Shown: piece by piece, positions 17,247 to 26,602 of the stretch
How positions within the stretch are numbered: the first letter of the stretch is position 1
Layout: the number at the start of each line of letters is the position of its first letter
Origin: Secundilactobacillus odoratitofui DSM 19909 = JCM 15043
Lineage (GTDB): Bacteria > Bacillota > Bacilli > Lactobacillales > Lactobacillaceae
Direction of reading: 5' to 3'
Length of the DNA stretch: 64,000 nt
NCBI RefSeq assembly: GCF_001434895.1
Contig: NZ_AZEE01000030.1
Span: forward strand, 62,001 to 126,000
Position numbers and translations under genes: made by a program
Notes under the pieces: generated by a model
Databases searched by the model: none
What the model was told of the DNA's origin: nothing
What the model saw: the letters and a program-made list of their open reading frames with translations, nothing else

Positions 17247-18058
17247 CGGTTAACACCTCGCTTTTTTCGCAATAAACGTCGCTGGCTGGACTGAGACACG
17301 ATATAGTAGCCAACAATCAAAACCAGGGTTAAGACAAAGAGCAACCCCGATAGCGCGTTGATTTCGAGACTAATCCCTTGACGTGCCCGTGAATAGATTT
17401 CAACTGACAGCGTTGAAAAGCCGTTGCCAGTCACAAAGAAAGTGACGGCAAAATCGTCCAGCGAGTACGTTAAAGCCATGAAAAAGCCGGCGAAAATTCC
17501 GGGCGTGATGAAAGGAATAATCACATCACGCAACGTCTGTGATTGGGTTGCGCCCAAATCAGCTGCCGCATCAAGCATACTGCCATTGAGTTCCTTTAGT
17601 CTGGGTAGCACCATTAACACGACGATTGGAATCGAAAATGCAGTGTGACTGATTAAAACGGAAGTGAAGCCCAGCGGAATGCTAAGTGTCGTGAAGAAAA
17701 TCAAAAAACTAGCACCGATAATGACATCCGGGGATACAATCAAGATGTTATTGAATGATAGCAGACTATTTTTGAAGAACGGCCGACTAGTTTGCTGAAT
17801 CCAAAGCGCACCTAAGGTACCGATGGTGGTCGCAATGAGGGCAGATAACAGGGCAATCAGTAACGTTTGAAGCACGATTGCGATGAGTCGGGTGTCGGCA
17901 AATAACGTTGCATAATGCGCGAGAGTAAAACCATCAAAGTGATCCATGGTCGTACCACTGTTGAAGGAATAAACGATTAAAAACAGAATCGGGGCGTATA
18001 AAATAACAAAGACTAGCAAGAGATAGATTGAAGACCATTTAAATCGACGTTGTGTCAT
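17243..18058 (-). CDS. potC: Spermidine/putrescine ABC transporter permease PotC
   Basis: 271 residues with six membrane segments and the permease EAA-like loop (DAAADLGATQSQTLRDVIIP) that contacts the ATPase. Family length is typical. It overlaps both potB and potD by four bases, showing tight coupling in the order potA-B-C-D. Confidence 0.93.
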   Translation of the reverse strand: MTQRRFKWSSIYLLLVFVILYAPILFLIVYSFNSGTTMDHFDGFTLAHYATLFADTRLIAIVLQTLLIALLSALIATTIGTLGALWIQQTSRPFFKNSLLSFNNILIVSPDVIIGASFLIFFTTLSIPLGFTSVLISHTAFSIPIVVLMVLPRLKELNGSMLDAAADLGATQSQTLRDVIIPFITPGIFAGFFMALTYSLDDFAVTFFVTGNGFSTLSVEIYSRARQGISLEINALSGLLFVLTLVLIVGYYIVSQSSQRRLLRKKRGVNR

Positions 18059-18876
18059 CGGACGCGCCCCCTATCTTGGCGACGTTCACCGGTAATGATC
18101 ATAATGAGCACCATGGCAACGATTAAAACCACACCAATGGTAGAACCCATCCCCCAATTCATGGTTGTTAAGAAGTGTTCTTCAATGGCGGTCCCCAAAG
18201 TAATGACTTTATTACCGCCAATTAGCCGAGTTAACATGAATAGAGAGAGCGATGGAATGAAAACGGCTTGAACACCGGCTTTAACGCCAGGTAACGTCAG
18301 CGGCCAGACCACTTTGCTGAACGTTTGCCAATTGGTGGCTCCCAGATCATGACTGGCGTTGATGTAGGAGCCACTGAGATCATCTAAGGCATTATAAATA
18401 GGTAAAATCATAAAAGGAATCTGGATGTAGGTGGCCACGAAGACAAAGCTGAAGTTAGTAAATAAAATTTGTTGGGGCCCAATGCCAAACAAACTTAAAA
18501 ATTGGTTAACAACGCCAGCCTGGCTGAAGATACCGATAAACGCATAGGCCTTCAGCAGCAGGTTGATCCAAGTTGGTAAAATCGTCAATAACAACCACAA
18601 CTGACGGTGTTTGAGTTGATGAATGTAGTATGCGGCTGGGTAACTGATTAAAAGGGTGAACAAAGTGATTAAAAAAGCCCACCAGATTGAATTGACCGTC
18701 ATCATCAGGTAAGTACCAGACTCAAAGTAGGCCTGATAGTTAGCCAGCGTAAAGTGGTGATGAAGGTCTAGAAATGATTGATAAATGATCAGGCCGACTG
18801 GTGCAATCACAAATAAACCGACCCAAAGTCCATACGGGACGTAGTAGGTCCAGCTGGTAAAGTGTCGTTGGGTCAT
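18055..18876 (-). CDS. potB: Spermidine/putrescine ABC transporter permease PotB
   Basis: 273 residues, six membrane segments, with the EAA-like loop [21 protein letters not shown]. It pairs with PotC to form the membrane channel. A four-base overlap with potA upstream and potC downstream indicates one transcript. Confidence 0.93.
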   Translation of the reverse strand: MTQRHFTSWTYYVPYGLWVGLFVIAPVGLIIYQSFLDLHHHFTLANYQAYFESGTYLMMTVNSIWWAFLITLFTLLISYPAAYYIHQLKHRQLWLLLTILPTWINLLLKAYAFIGIFSQAGVVNQFLSLFGIGPQQILFTNFSFVFVATYIQIPFMILPIYNALDDLSGSYINASHDLGATNWQTFSKVVWPLTLPGVKAGVQAVFIPSLSLFMLTRLIGGNKVITLGTAIEEHFLTTMNWGMGSTIGVVLIVAMVLIMIITGERRQDRGRVR

Positions 18877-19985
18877 GGGCGTTTGACCTCCGCTTGTTCA
18901 TCGTCGTATCGTTCAAGACGAGCATCAAAGTCGGCTTCCGTTTCGTGAAGCCGCATGACATGAATATCGTACGGTTCAAAGGTGAGACCGACTTGCTGGC
19001 CAGCCGTTGCCGGGTTTGTAGAGTGGATCAACCACTCATTATGATCCGAATCGTAAGCCACGATTTCATGATAATCGCCACGAAAGAGTTGACTTTCAAT
19101 AGTGACGGTTAGCTTACCGTTTTCAGGCGTTGTGATATCAAGGTCTTCAGGGCGTAACACAACTTCCACCGATTCGTTGGGCCGCATACCGGCATCGGCG
19201 CATTCAAACCGTTTACCGACGAACTCAACTTCGTGGTCTTTGATCATGGTGCCGGTAAGGATGTTACTTTCGCCAATAAAATCAGCAACAAAGTGATTGA
19301 TGGGTTCATCGTAAATATCGACAGGCGTACCGCTTTGTAAAACGTGACCGGCATTCATGACAAATATTTCGTCACTCATTGCCAGTGCTTCTTCTTGGTC
19401 ATGCGTTACAAATAAGAAGGTAATGCCCAAACGTTGTTGTAGATCACGGAGCTCGTATTGCATGTCGCGGCGTAATTTGGCATCTAGAGCCGATAGTGGT
19501 TCATCTAATAACAGCATCCGCGGTTTCAAAACAATGGCGCGGGCAATGGCCACTCGTTGTTGTTGGCCGCCTGAAAGTTCGCTAATTTCACGGTCTGCGT
19601 AGTCCGCTAAACGGACCGAGGTGAGAGCTTCATGCACCCGCTGGTTGATGTCAGCTTTACTAAATTTTTTTTGAAGGCGTAAGCCAAAGGCCACGTTGTC
19701 GTGAACGTTCATGTGCGGGAATAGTGCGTAGTCTTGAAAGACAGTGTTGACCTTTCGTTGATTTGCCGGTAAATCGTTGATTCGTTGGCCGTCAAAATAA
19801 ACATCGCCTGAGGTTGCTGAGGTAAAGCCAGCAATGATTCGTAAAATGGTAGTTTTGCCGCATCCTGAAGGGCCAAGTAGCGTGTAAAACTTCCCCTGTT
19901 CAAGTTCAATGTCGATGCCCTTTAAAATCTCGGTATCATCGTAGCGTTTAAAGACGTTGGTTAAACGAATAATGGGTTCAGTCAT
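18873..19985 (-). CDS. potA: Spermidine/putrescine ABC transporter ATPase PotA
   Basis: 370 residues. Walker [10 protein letters not shown] (38-46), Q-loop [10 protein letters not shown], signature LSGGQQQR, Walker [13 protein letters not shown], then a C-terminal TOBE-type domain from about 240. The ATG at 19985 is used because GGGAGG precedes it at proper spacing; an in-frame codon at 20000 lies before that ribosome site. It is first gene of potABCD and is divergent from an FNR-like regulator; the palindrome at 20075-20092 lies between them. Confidence 0.94.
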   Translation of the reverse strand: MTEPIIRLTNVFKRYDDTEILKGIDIELEQGKFYTLLGPSGCGKTTILRIIAGFTSATSGDVYFDGQRINDLPANQRKVNTVFQDYALFPHMNVHDNVAFGLRLQKKFSKADINQRVHEALTSVRLADYADREISELSGGQQQRVAIARAIVLKPRMLLLDEPLSALDAKLRRDMQYELRDLQQRLGITFLFVTHDQEEALAMSDEIFVMNAGHVLQSGTPVDIYDEPINHFVADFIGESNILTGTMIKDHEVEFVGKRFECADAGMRPNESVEVVLRPEDLDITTPENGKLTVTIESQLFRGDYHEIVAYDSDHNEWLIHSTNPATAGQQVGLTFEPYDIHVMRLHETEADFDARLERYDDEQAEVKRP

Positions 19986-20074
19986 GGTGTTTCCTCCCAA
20001 ATATCAAGCTGAGTCACTTCTAGTGAGTCCTCAAACTATTATACGGAGTCGACTAACACTTCGCCATAGATATT

Positions 20075-20092
20075 ACTTGATTTACGTCAAGT
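20075..20092. promoter_or_regulatory. FNR-like palindrome between potA and the FNR-type regulator
   Basis: ACTTGA-N6-TCAAGT is a perfect inverted repeat. Its core TTGATTTACGTCAA differs from the FNR consensus TTGATNNNNATCAA at one base. It lies near the -35 region of the regulator gene (TAGAAT at 20113-20118) and about 90 bases upstream of potA. A likely operator for the neighbouring regulator. Confidence 0.6.
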
Positions 20093-20162
20093 TCAAAAAT
20101 TTTATTTTGCGATAGAATAAGTTAAAATGAACGTATCAACTAAGGTTAGGGGGTTGTTAACT

Positions 20163-20843
20163 GTGTTAAAACATCATGATGCGATTGCCTGTGTGAAGTT
20201 AGTCCCGATTTTTCAACAACTTGATCATCAAACGGTAGCTTCGATTGCTGATTTGGTTCAAGAACGACACGTTAAAAAAGGTGAATTTGTATTTTTAGCT
20301 GGTGATGAGGATGAATCATTGAGTATTATTGCCCACGGTCAAGTCAAGGTGACTCAAAGTACCGCTTCTGGTCGTGAACAGCTGATTCGATTGTTACAGA
20401 CCGGCGATTTTGACGGTGAATCAGGTTTATTTGAACCTGGAGAGCGGCAAACGTCAGCAGAAGCCTTAACGGATGCGCAGGTTTGTCAGATCAGTCGTCA
20501 CGATTTTCAGGCACTCTTACAGCGATCCCAACCCGTCGCACTTAATATGCTGAATGCGCTTGGTAAACGGGTAGCACAACTTGAAGCACAGGCTGCGGCA
20601 ACTTTAACAACCAGTGTGGGTGAACGGTTAGCCAATTATTTGGTCGAAACGAGTTCAGCGTTGGGTGAAACCGAGTATGATTTGCCCCTTCAGAAAAAGG
20701 ACCTGGCGCTTTATCTGGGGACTTCACCTGAGACAATCAGTCGTAAACTTGGTCAATTTGCCAGCCAAGGTTTGATCAAACAACAGGGGCGTAACCATAT
20801 TTCTTTATTAGACATTGATGGCTTGATGATGGTTAATGGTTAG
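20163..20843 (+). CDS. Crp/Fnr-family regulator, FLP-like
   Basis: About 226 residues: cyclic-nucleotide-type beta-barrel (KGEFVFLAGDEDESLSII, TGDFDGESGLF) followed by a winged helix (KKDLALYLGTSPETISRKL as recognition element). The GTG start at 20163 has GGGGG about ten bases upstream; the ATG at 20127 would be nearly leaderless given TAGAAT at 20113-20118. Only two cysteines occur, C10 and C108, spaced much like the redox pair described for lactobacillus FLP, and there is no N-terminal Fe-S cysteine cluster. Probably a thiol-redox-sensing regulator of itself and potABCD; targets are inferred. Confidence 0.8.
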   Translation: MLKHHDAIACVKLVPIFQQLDHQTVASIADLVQERHVKKGEFVFLAGDEDESLSIIAHGQVKVTQSTASGREQLIRLLQTGDFDGESGLFEPGERQTSAEALTDAQVCQISRHDFQALLQRSQPVALNMLNALGKRVAQLEAQAAATLTTSVGERLANYLVETSSALGETEYDLPLQKKDLALYLGTSPETISRKLGQFASQGLIKQQGRNHISLLDIDGLMMVNG

Positions 20844-20848
20844 TTAGG

Positions 20849-20877
20849 TTGCGCAGTGGTGCTCGATTCGCTATAGT
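20849..20877 (+). promoter_or_regulatory. Promoter of the YxeA-like gene
   Basis: TTGCGC (20849-20854), 17 bases, TATAGT (20872-20877), about 34 bases before the start codon. Confidence 0.65.
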
Positions 20878-20910
20878 AGGAAAATACATTGAATAATGGA
20901 GGCAACTGAA

Positions 20911-21273
20911 ATGAAACGAGTATGGGCCTGGGTAGCGGCCATTGTGATCATCATCGCCATTCCGGTTAGCATTATGTACGTTATGCAATACGGTGGTCAT
21001 CAGTATTACGCACAAGTCGGTGAACTAACCCGAACTGAAACGATGCGTCAGTCAAACGGCAAGGTGATGGGCAAGGCTTATGTCTATGACATGATTGGTT
21101 ATGATAAGAGTGGCGCTGCTCGTAAGTTCACCGTTAAGTCGATGGCAGGCGTTAAGTTTGTGAAGGGCCATTACGTCAAAGTATTGTGGTCACGGGCGAA
21201 GGGGGTTAAGAGTTACGAACGGGTTTCGTGGCAATCAATTCCAAAACCAGCGCAAAAGGCCATCAATCACTAA
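20911..21273 (+). CDS. YxeA-like (DUF1093) membrane-anchored protein
   Basis: 120 residues with one N-terminal membrane segment (VWAWVAAIVIIIAIPVSIM) and an extracytoplasmic beta-rich domain (YAQVGELT, then YVYDMIGYDKSGAARKFTV, then GHYVKVLWS), a layout typical of YxeA/DUF1093. Function unknown. The ATG at 20911 is preferred because GGAGG (20898-20902) would overlap the alternative ATG at 20896. Two hairpins follow; the second (21320-21360) may terminate transcription. Confidence 0.7.
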   Translation: MKRVWAWVAAIVIIIAIPVSIMYVMQYGGHQYYAQVGELTRTETMRQSNGKVMGKAYVYDMIGYDKSGAARKFTVKSMAGVKFVKGHYVKVLWSRAKGVKSYERVSWQSIPKPAQKAINH

Positions 21274-21280
21274 AATTTAA

Positions 21281-21360
21281 TGATTGTGAACACGGCAGTT
21301 CGTGCCACAATCAGTCAGTAACGCTGTGGTGCCAAAATATGGTCATCACAGCGTTATTTG
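21281..21360 (+). terminator. Two tandem hairpins, the second a weak terminator
   Basis: TGATTGTG/CACAATCA (21281-21313, with an inner CACG/CGTG) is followed by AACGCTGTG/CACAGCGTT (21320-21355) and ATTTGTGT. The T tract is poor, so termination strength is uncertain. Confidence 0.45.
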
Positions 21361-21540
21361 TGTGCTAAGAAATCTGGTGTACGTACAGATTGTGGCATTT
21401 TTCATGAACAGTCTGTTGTCAATCGATTTTTAAAGTGATATCAGCCTTGCAATTTACGTCATCAGATGATAGGTTTAATTTGTTACCGTGCTAACTATTG
21501 CACAAATAATGATAGTGTTGAAGTAAAAGGAGACATCCCA

Positions 21541-21972
21541 TTGACAGAACAAGATACCGGTCGGCTGTTACGCAAAGCGGCGAACCAACTCATAAATAAT
21601 TTTGATCAATTCGCCGCGAACTACGGTCTGACGAGCATGCAGATGTCGGTGATTGATTACCTCAGTCGGCGGCATGATGAAGTCGTTATCCAACGCGATT
21701 TAGAACAAGAATTTAACGTTAAACGGTCAACGATGACTTTACTTTTGCAACGCATGGATAAAAAGGGATTAGTTGTGAGAAAACAAGCGTTATCGGATGG
21801 CCGCCAAAAAGAGGTCACGCTCACGAATAAGTCTCGCGAGATGGAACGTTTGATCCAAGACTATATGAAGCAGCAGGATAACCAGATTCGTCAAATTTTT
21901 GGTCAGGCTGAGATTGAACAGTTTCAACGGATTTTAAACTATTATATTGAACACACAAATGAGGAAAACTAA
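21541..21972 (+). CDS. MarR-family transcriptional regulator
   Basis: 143 residues with a MarR winged helix (LTSMQMSVIDYL, EFNVKRSTMTLLLQRMDKKGLV, DGRQKEVTLT). The TTG at 21541 is the start because AAAAGGAGA precedes it; the open frame extends upstream to 21466 without a ribosome site. The next gene, an SDR protein, starts two bases after its stop, so the regulator probably controls that gene and itself. The ligand is unknown. Confidence 0.85.
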   Translation: MTEQDTGRLLRKAANQLINNFDQFAANYGLTSMQMSVIDYLSRRHDEVVIQRDLEQEFNVKRSTMTLLLQRMDKKGLVVRKQALSDGRQKEVTLTNKSREMERLIQDYMKQQDNQIRQIFGQAEIEQFQRILNYYIEHTNEEN

Positions 21973-21973
21973 A

Positions 21974-22696
21974 ATGACGTTAGAAAATCAGAAAATACTC
22001 GTCATTGGCGGTACGTCGGGGTTTGGTGAACAGATCGTCAAACTAGGTCTGGCAAACAAAGCTAACGTCACTGTGATTGGTCGCCATCAGGCGCGACTGG
22101 ATCAACTTGCTGCACGTTTAAAGACCAACTCAAGTCAGTTACACTGCGCTAATGTCGATGCTAGTCAGGTCACTCAATTAAGGGCTTTTTTTGAACGGTC
22201 TGGCAAATTTGACCATATCGTGTCAATGCTTGGCGGTGCAATGGGTGGTGGCTTTTTGGAAAATTCAGTGGCTGCCATTCGTGAGACGGTAGAGGCTAAA
22301 TTTTTCCAAAATCTACAGTTGGCCCAGTTTGCGGCTAAACACCTTAATCGGGAGGGTTCCCTGATTTTTACGTCTGGTTCTGGCGGTTCACCGGCAACGG
22401 CTTCGGGTGCCATTGTTGGTAACCACGCAATCAATCTGATGGTTGAGGGACTCGCGGTTGAAATGGCACCGGCTTATCGCGTTAACGCCGTTTCGCCGAC
22501 CTGGACACCAACCGGATTGTGGCGTTCATTATCTGAGTCAGAGCTAAAGCAACAAACATCTGCGTTTGCCAAGCAGGTACCGCTCAAGCGAGTTTCAACA
22601 CCAGTTGAAGTGGCGGAAGCGTATCTATTTTTGATGACAAATCAGTTCGTGACGGGTCAGGTTATCAACGTCGATGGTGGCGTTGATCTTAAATAG
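21974..22696 (+). CDS. SDR-family protein lacking the usual YxxxK
   Basis: 240-residue Rossmann-fold short-chain dehydrogenase-like protein. The cofactor loop GGTSGFGEQIV is near residue 12 and the family C-terminal motif MTNQFVTGQVINVDGG is present. At the catalytic site, where YxxxK is expected, the sequence is NHAIN (N150, N154), so both Tyr and Lys are replaced, although the preceding serines (FTSGSGG) remain. It may bind nucleotide without normal reductase chemistry. The ATG at 21974 has GAGGA in the tail of the MarR gene; both genes form one operon. Confidence 0.8.
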   Translation: MTLENQKILVIGGTSGFGEQIVKLGLANKANVTVIGRHQARLDQLAARLKTNSSQLHCANVDASQVTQLRAFFERSGKFDHIVSMLGGAMGGGFLENSVAAIRETVEAKFFQNLQLAQFAAKHLNREGSLIFTSGSGGSPATASGAIVGNHAINLMVEGLAVEMAPAYRVNAVSPTWTPTGLWRSLSESELKQQTSAFAKQVPLKRVSTPVEVAEAYLFLMTNQFVTGQVINVDGGVDLK

Positions 22697-22783
22697 TTAA
22701 GAATGTGAAATATTGAGACTGAGATTCAATTAACGCACGTGTTACGTCAATTGACCTGAGTGTAGTTTGTGAAAACAGCCTTG

Positions 22784-22797
22784 TCGAAGCGCTTACA
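22784..22797 (+). promoter_or_regulatory. Possible cre site upstream of glpF
   Basis: TCGAAGCGCTTACA matches TGNAANCGNWNNCW except at base 2. Its position 62 bases before a glycerol facilitator fits catabolite control by CcpA. Confidence 0.45.
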
Positions 22798-22858
22798 AAC
22801 TGATAGAATGGGAATGTTTATAAGTTGCTAATCATTCTATTAAAGGTGGGTGTCACTT

Positions 22859-23563
22859 ATGCATGGCTTTATCGGTGAATTTTTTGGAACTGCAATCCTG
22901 ATCCTGTTGGGTGCTGGTTCTGGCGCTGGTGTTAACTTGAAAAAAACTTACGCCAAGGGTTCGGACTGGACGTTCGTCTGCTTCGCTTGGGGTATGGCGG
23001 TAACCATGGGTGTTTATGTTGCTGGCCTGTTAGGCTCACAAGGGCATTTAAACCCAGCTGTGACCATTCCTTACGCCATGTTTGGTCTGTTCCCATGGCA
23101 TGATGTGGTCCCATACCTACTAGGCCAATTTCTAGGTGCTTTTGTTGGTGCTGCGTTGGTCATGATTGAATTTGGGGCTCATTTTAAGGAGACTAAGTCA
23201 GACGAAGGCAATTCGGTCGGTATCTTTGCGACCGCTCCCGCAATTAAGTCACCATTATTCAACTTTTTATCAGAAACCATTGCAACCTTTGCTTTTGTGT
23301 TCATTCTCTTGAACCTCGGTGATTTTACAACCGGCTTAAAGCCATTTATTGTTGGGATGCTGATCTTTGTGATTGGCGCCGGCCTTGGGACCACCACTGG
23401 GTTCGCGATTAATCCAGCTCGTGACTGGGCACCACGGTTTGCCTACACGATTTTGCCGGTACCTAATAAGGGTTCTGCTAATTGGGGCTACGCCTGGGTA
23501 CCAATGTTTGGACCACTACTTGGCGGTATCATTGCAACTGCGGTTGAAGTTGCTGTCAAATAA
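22859..23563 (+). CDS. glpF: Glycerol facilitator / aquaglyceroporin (MIP family)
   Basis: 234 residues with six membrane segments and two half-helix NPA boxes: HLNPAVTI in the first half and INPARDWAPR in the second. The Asp after the second NPAR is typical of glycerol-conducting GlpF proteins rather than water-only aquaporins. The ATG at 22859 is preferred over GTG at 22850 because AGGTGGG lies ahead of it. No glycerol kinase is adjacent; a possible cre site lies upstream and a terminator follows. Confidence 0.88.
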   Translation: MHGFIGEFFGTAILILLGAGSGAGVNLKKTYAKGSDWTFVCFAWGMAVTMGVYVAGLLGSQGHLNPAVTIPYAMFGLFPWHDVVPYLLGQFLGAFVGAALVMIEFGAHFKETKSDEGNSVGIFATAPAIKSPLFNFLSETIATFAFVFILLNLGDFTTGLKPFIVGMLIFVIGAGLGTTTGFAINPARDWAPRFAYTILPVPNKGSANWGYAWVPMFGPLLGGIIATAVEVAVK

Positions 23564-23635
23564 TCGGTGGTTAGTTTTGAATTAATCAATTAATGCGTTG
23601 TTTACTGACGTAGCTGAAGTAACTTTTTACACAAC

Positions 23636-23671
23636 AAGAAAGCCCTGGCGAATTTTCGCCAGGGCTTTCTT
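23636..23671. terminator. Bidirectional terminator after glpF
   Basis: A perfect 15-bp stem, AAGAAAGCCCTGGCG with CGCCAGGGCTTTCTT, has a six-base loop and lies between convergent genes. Confidence 0.9.
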
Positions 23672-23678
23672 AATGACA

Positions 23679-24347
23679 TTATTTTTGGTAGTTAAATGAG
23701 TTGATGAGACTTGTCAAAGTTGTGTTGACCTGTTTATCAACTTCAGTTTTGATTTGAGCTTTTGCATCGGCCGTTGAAGGATCAACCGATGTTTTACCAT
23801 CTTTGTATTGTGCTTGTACGTAATTAGTTAATGTGGTCATATAAGCAGAAGTCAGACCAGGCTTAGTGTATTTGTTAGCGTACGTTTTAGCTGGTGACGT
23901 TTTAACGCTCGTGAACGTATACGCCTTACCTTTGTAACTTGGTAGTAGGCCAGCTTTATAATTGTTCAATTTTACGCGGTAGTGCGCGTTGCTATACTTG
24001 TAAAGGTCCATCCGATAAGTGGCCTTACCGACCTTACCCTTATTATTCAATAGCTTGTAGTAAGTTGTGAGTGTTCGATGGGTCTTGCTTAATTTGTACT
24101 TAGTTGGAATGGCATAGCTTACACCAGACGTCTTAAAGTTCCCAAAAATTAGGAAAGTACCGGTCTTTTTACCAACTGTTACTTTTTGCCAATGAAAGGC
24201 ATACTGTGCTTTAGCGCTTTTGAGATAGGTGGTTGGAATCCCGGTAAACTTGCTCGAAGCACTTGCCGTTACTGGTTGTGAAAGGGCCACTACCCCGCCA
24301 AGCCCCAATGTCATTGCCAGGACCAACTTTGCAACATTCTTCTTCAT
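23679..24347 (-). CDS. Secreted protein of unknown function
   Basis: 222 residues with a signal peptide (residues 1-30, cleavage near ASAS), then a basic, Lys/Tyr/Thr-rich mature protein. A lipocalin-like pattern of strands (FHWQKVTVGKKTGTFLIFG, YRMDLYKYSNAHYRVKL) fills the middle, with a helical C-terminus. It resembles abundant hypothetical extracellular proteins of lactobacilli. No catalytic motif recognised. Its promoter must lie in 24348-24417. Confidence 0.65.
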   Translation of the reverse strand: MKKNVAKLVLAMTLGLGGVVALSQPVTASASSKFTGIPTTYLKSAKAQYAFHWQKVTVGKKTGTFLIFGNFKTSGVSYAIPTKYKLSKTHRTLTTYYKLLNNKGKVGKATYRMDLYKYSNAHYRVKLNNYKAGLLPSYKGKAYTFTSVKTSPAKTYANKYTKPGLTSAYMTTLTNYVQAQYKDGKTSVDPSTADAKAQIKTEVDKQVNTTLTSLINSFNYQK

Positions 24348-24650
24348 AACTTCTCCTCCATCTGTTGGACTAATCTACTTTCACAAAGCGTATCATTAAT
24401 GATGAACTAACTCAATCAAAAAAAGCCACCATCTGGTCGCTTTTTTGAGTATGACTGTAAAAAAATTGGAACGGGTTCCTGCAAGTTCCCGTGATTGCCT
24501 TGTATAGGAGAGATAATTGCGAAAGCTAGGTTAACAGCTGGATTTATGAAATCGCTTACAAGGCAACTGTAATCATTGTAGCCGTTTTAATGAAGTTTGT
24601 GAAGCCCCAGATTTCAATTTAGTGATTTGAGGGTGGTCGTGCGCATGAGA
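24348..24650. other. Gene-free region with two hairpins
   Basis: It holds a hairpin AAAAAAGC-c-ACC/GGT-c-GCTTTTTT at 24418-24446, able to terminate minus-strand transcription coming from 24651, and the palindromic GGAACGGGTTCC at 24468-24479 with a nearby ACGGG/CCCGT repeat. I see no open frame with a ribosome site. Confidence 0.6.
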
Positions 24651-25019
24651 TTAGTGTCTAACACCACGGTGATTACCACTTTGGCGGCCTTTGACTACGT
24701 GGCGTTTAAATTTAGGCTTGGCATTGTCAGCTTCGAACCGGAAATGGTGCATTTTGCCGGCAAATGGTTGGCCACTAAGGCGAATCCTAAGCCATGACTG
24801 CATGGTTTGAATCATCTGGCGTGTGTTTTCGACTTGCACGGACTGATTGGCTGCCTGGGCAGTTGGTAAAATGTCATCTTCTAACTGCTTGACTAACTTT
24901 TGGTGGTACGCGACTAATTCCGTGGTGAGTGGTGCCTGCGCGTACTGGTTAAATAAATTTTCAATATACCGCAACGCATCCTTTGCGTTTTGGGGTTGGT
25001 AATAACGATCATCTGTCAT
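24651..25019 (-). CDS. Protein of unknown function
   Basis: 122 residues, mostly helical for the first 85 (NAKDALRYIENLFNQY, TELVAYHQKLVKQLEDDI), with a strongly basic tail (PKFKRHVVKGRQSGNHRGVRH) that could bind nucleic acid. GAGGTG precedes the ATG by seven bases. It is divergent from the DHA2 exporter gene, with a short shared upstream region. I do not recognise the family. Confidence 0.6.
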   Translation of the reverse strand: MTDDRYYQPQNAKDALRYIENLFNQYAQAPLTTELVAYHQKLVKQLEDDILPTAQAANQSVQVENTRQMIQTMQSWLRIRLSGQPFAGKMHHFRFEADNAKPKFKRHVVKGRQSGNHRGVRH

Positions 25020-25148
25020 GTAAACACCTCTTTTATCAATTAATAGGGTAACAGTTGCCAGTAAAATGTCAATTTACTTGCGCCATTTGTGGAAAAAGCG
25101 TAAATTATTTTGTTGTATCGATAAAATGTTAGGAAGTTGGGTGGTTGT

Positions 25149-26597
25149 GTGGCTTCGAAGAGTTATTTAGCCGATCCACAGGTGCAAAAGCACCGTTGGT
25201 GGATTTTGGCAGCAGTTGGGTTATTCACTTTTATGTCGACCCTTGATGCGAGTATCGTCAACATCGCGTTGCCAGTTATTTCAAAAGATTTAAATGTCCC
25301 CATGAATCAAGCCGAGTGGGTTGTTTCGATTTATTTAATTGTGATTTGTGCGCTTTTGTTATTATTCGGAAAACTCGGTGATTCACTTGGGAAAATTAAA
25401 ATATTTAGAATCGGAACGGTTTTGTTCATCATTGGATCACTCTTCGCTGGGTTCAATGGTAGTTTTGTCATGTTACTTGTTGCTCGAGTGGTTCAGGCAC
25501 TGGGTGCATCAATGACCATGGCGACCAATAATGGTATTATTACTGAAATTTTCCCCTTTAATGAACGCGGTCGTGCATTGGGGATGATTGGATCATTCGT
25601 TGCCCTTGGCTCCATTGCCGGACCAGGCTTAGGTGGTATTGTGCTTGCCCACTTATCATGGGGATACATCTTCTGGTTAAACGTGCCGATTGGCATTATC
25701 ACTATCATCGTTGGTCAGTTGATTTTGCCGAAGGATCTCACAATGTCACATGATCGAATTGATCGAACCGGTGCTGTAACCATGGCACTCTTTATGGTGA
25801 CGTTATTCGTTGGTATTTTTCTGGGTCAAGAAATTGGCTTTACCAATCCGTTGATTCTAGGCTTATTCGTAGTGGCAATCCTCTTTGGTTGGGGATTTGT
25901 TCGTACCGAGCAACATCAAGAACGGCCGCTGTTAAGCTTCAGCTTATTCAAGAACCACGCTTTTTCGCTCAGTCTCCTATGTGGGTTTCTGATTTTTGTG
26001 ACGAACTTTTTCTTTAACGTCATTTCGCCATTTTATCTCGAAAATGCACGCGCGCTCCAACCAAACGTTGCGGGCTATATCTTAATGGCCTTTCCGATTG
26101 TACAAGTGATTGTTGCCCCCATCGCTGGTTCGATTTCGGATCGTATTGGACCAGAATTGATCACTTTTGCAGGCTTGGTTTTGATCCTGCTCAGTCAGTT
26201 GGGATACATGTTAACAGACTTGGGGACACCACTATGGTTATTTACGGCTAACGTTGGGTTGGTGGGATTTGGTAATGGTATTTTCCAAGCACCTAACAAT
26301 ACGATTGTCATGAGTACCGTGGCGCCGAAGGATCTTGGCATCGCTGGCGGTATGAATGCGCTGGTCCGTAATCTCGGGATGGTGGTCGGCATCTCAAGTG
26401 CCACCACGGTGCTATTTGCTGCAATGAGTCATCATCAGGGCAGTAAGGTCACGACTTATTTGAATGGTCAGCCGGATGTATTTATCTATGGCATGCACGT
26501 TTCATTTTTAATTGCCACCGTGATTTGTGCGATTGCGACCGTTTTAACTGGTTATCGACTGTTGTCCCATAAAACAGTTTCAACGAGGAAGGGGTAA
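25149..26597 (+). CDS. DHA2-family (14-TM) multidrug MFS exporter
   Basis: About 482 residues with 14 hydrophobic segments, as in EmrB/QacA exporters. Motif D1-like LDASIVNIALPVIS, motif A LLFGKLGDSLGKIKIF and motif C-like LGSIAGPGLGG are visible. Proton-driven drug or metabolite export is expected; the substrate cannot be read from sequence. The start is uncertain between TTG 25137 and GTG 25149; GGTGG spacing favours 25149. A HAD phosphatase gene follows after five bases. Confidence 0.87.
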   Translation: MASKSYLADPQVQKHRWWILAAVGLFTFMSTLDASIVNIALPVISKDLNVPMNQAEWVVSIYLIVICALLLLFGKLGDSLGKIKIFRIGTVLFIIGSLFAGFNGSFVMLLVARVVQALGASMTMATNNGIITEIFPFNERGRALGMIGSFVALGSIAGPGLGGIVLAHLSWGYIFWLNVPIGIITIIVGQLILPKDLTMSHDRIDRTGAVTMALFMVTLFVGIFLGQEIGFTNPLILGLFVVAILFGWGFVRTEQHQERPLLSFSLFKNHAFSLSLLCGFLIFVTNFFFNVISPFYLENARALQPNVAGYILMAFPIVQVIVAPIAGSISDRIGPELITFAGLVLILLSQLGYMLTDLGTPLWLFTANVGLVGFGNGIFQAPNNTIVMSTVAPKDLGIAGGMNALVRNLGMVVGISSATTVLFAAMSHHQGSKVTTYLNGQPDVFIYGMHVSFLIATVICAIATVLTGYRLLSHKTVSTRKG

Positions 26598-26602
26598 GTT
26601 AT

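Noticed and set aside
22728-22755. Imperfect palindrome around CAATTAACG...CGTCAATTG upstream of glpF
   Set aside because: Arms have mismatches and the repeat fits no known operator; kept only as a weak curiosity.
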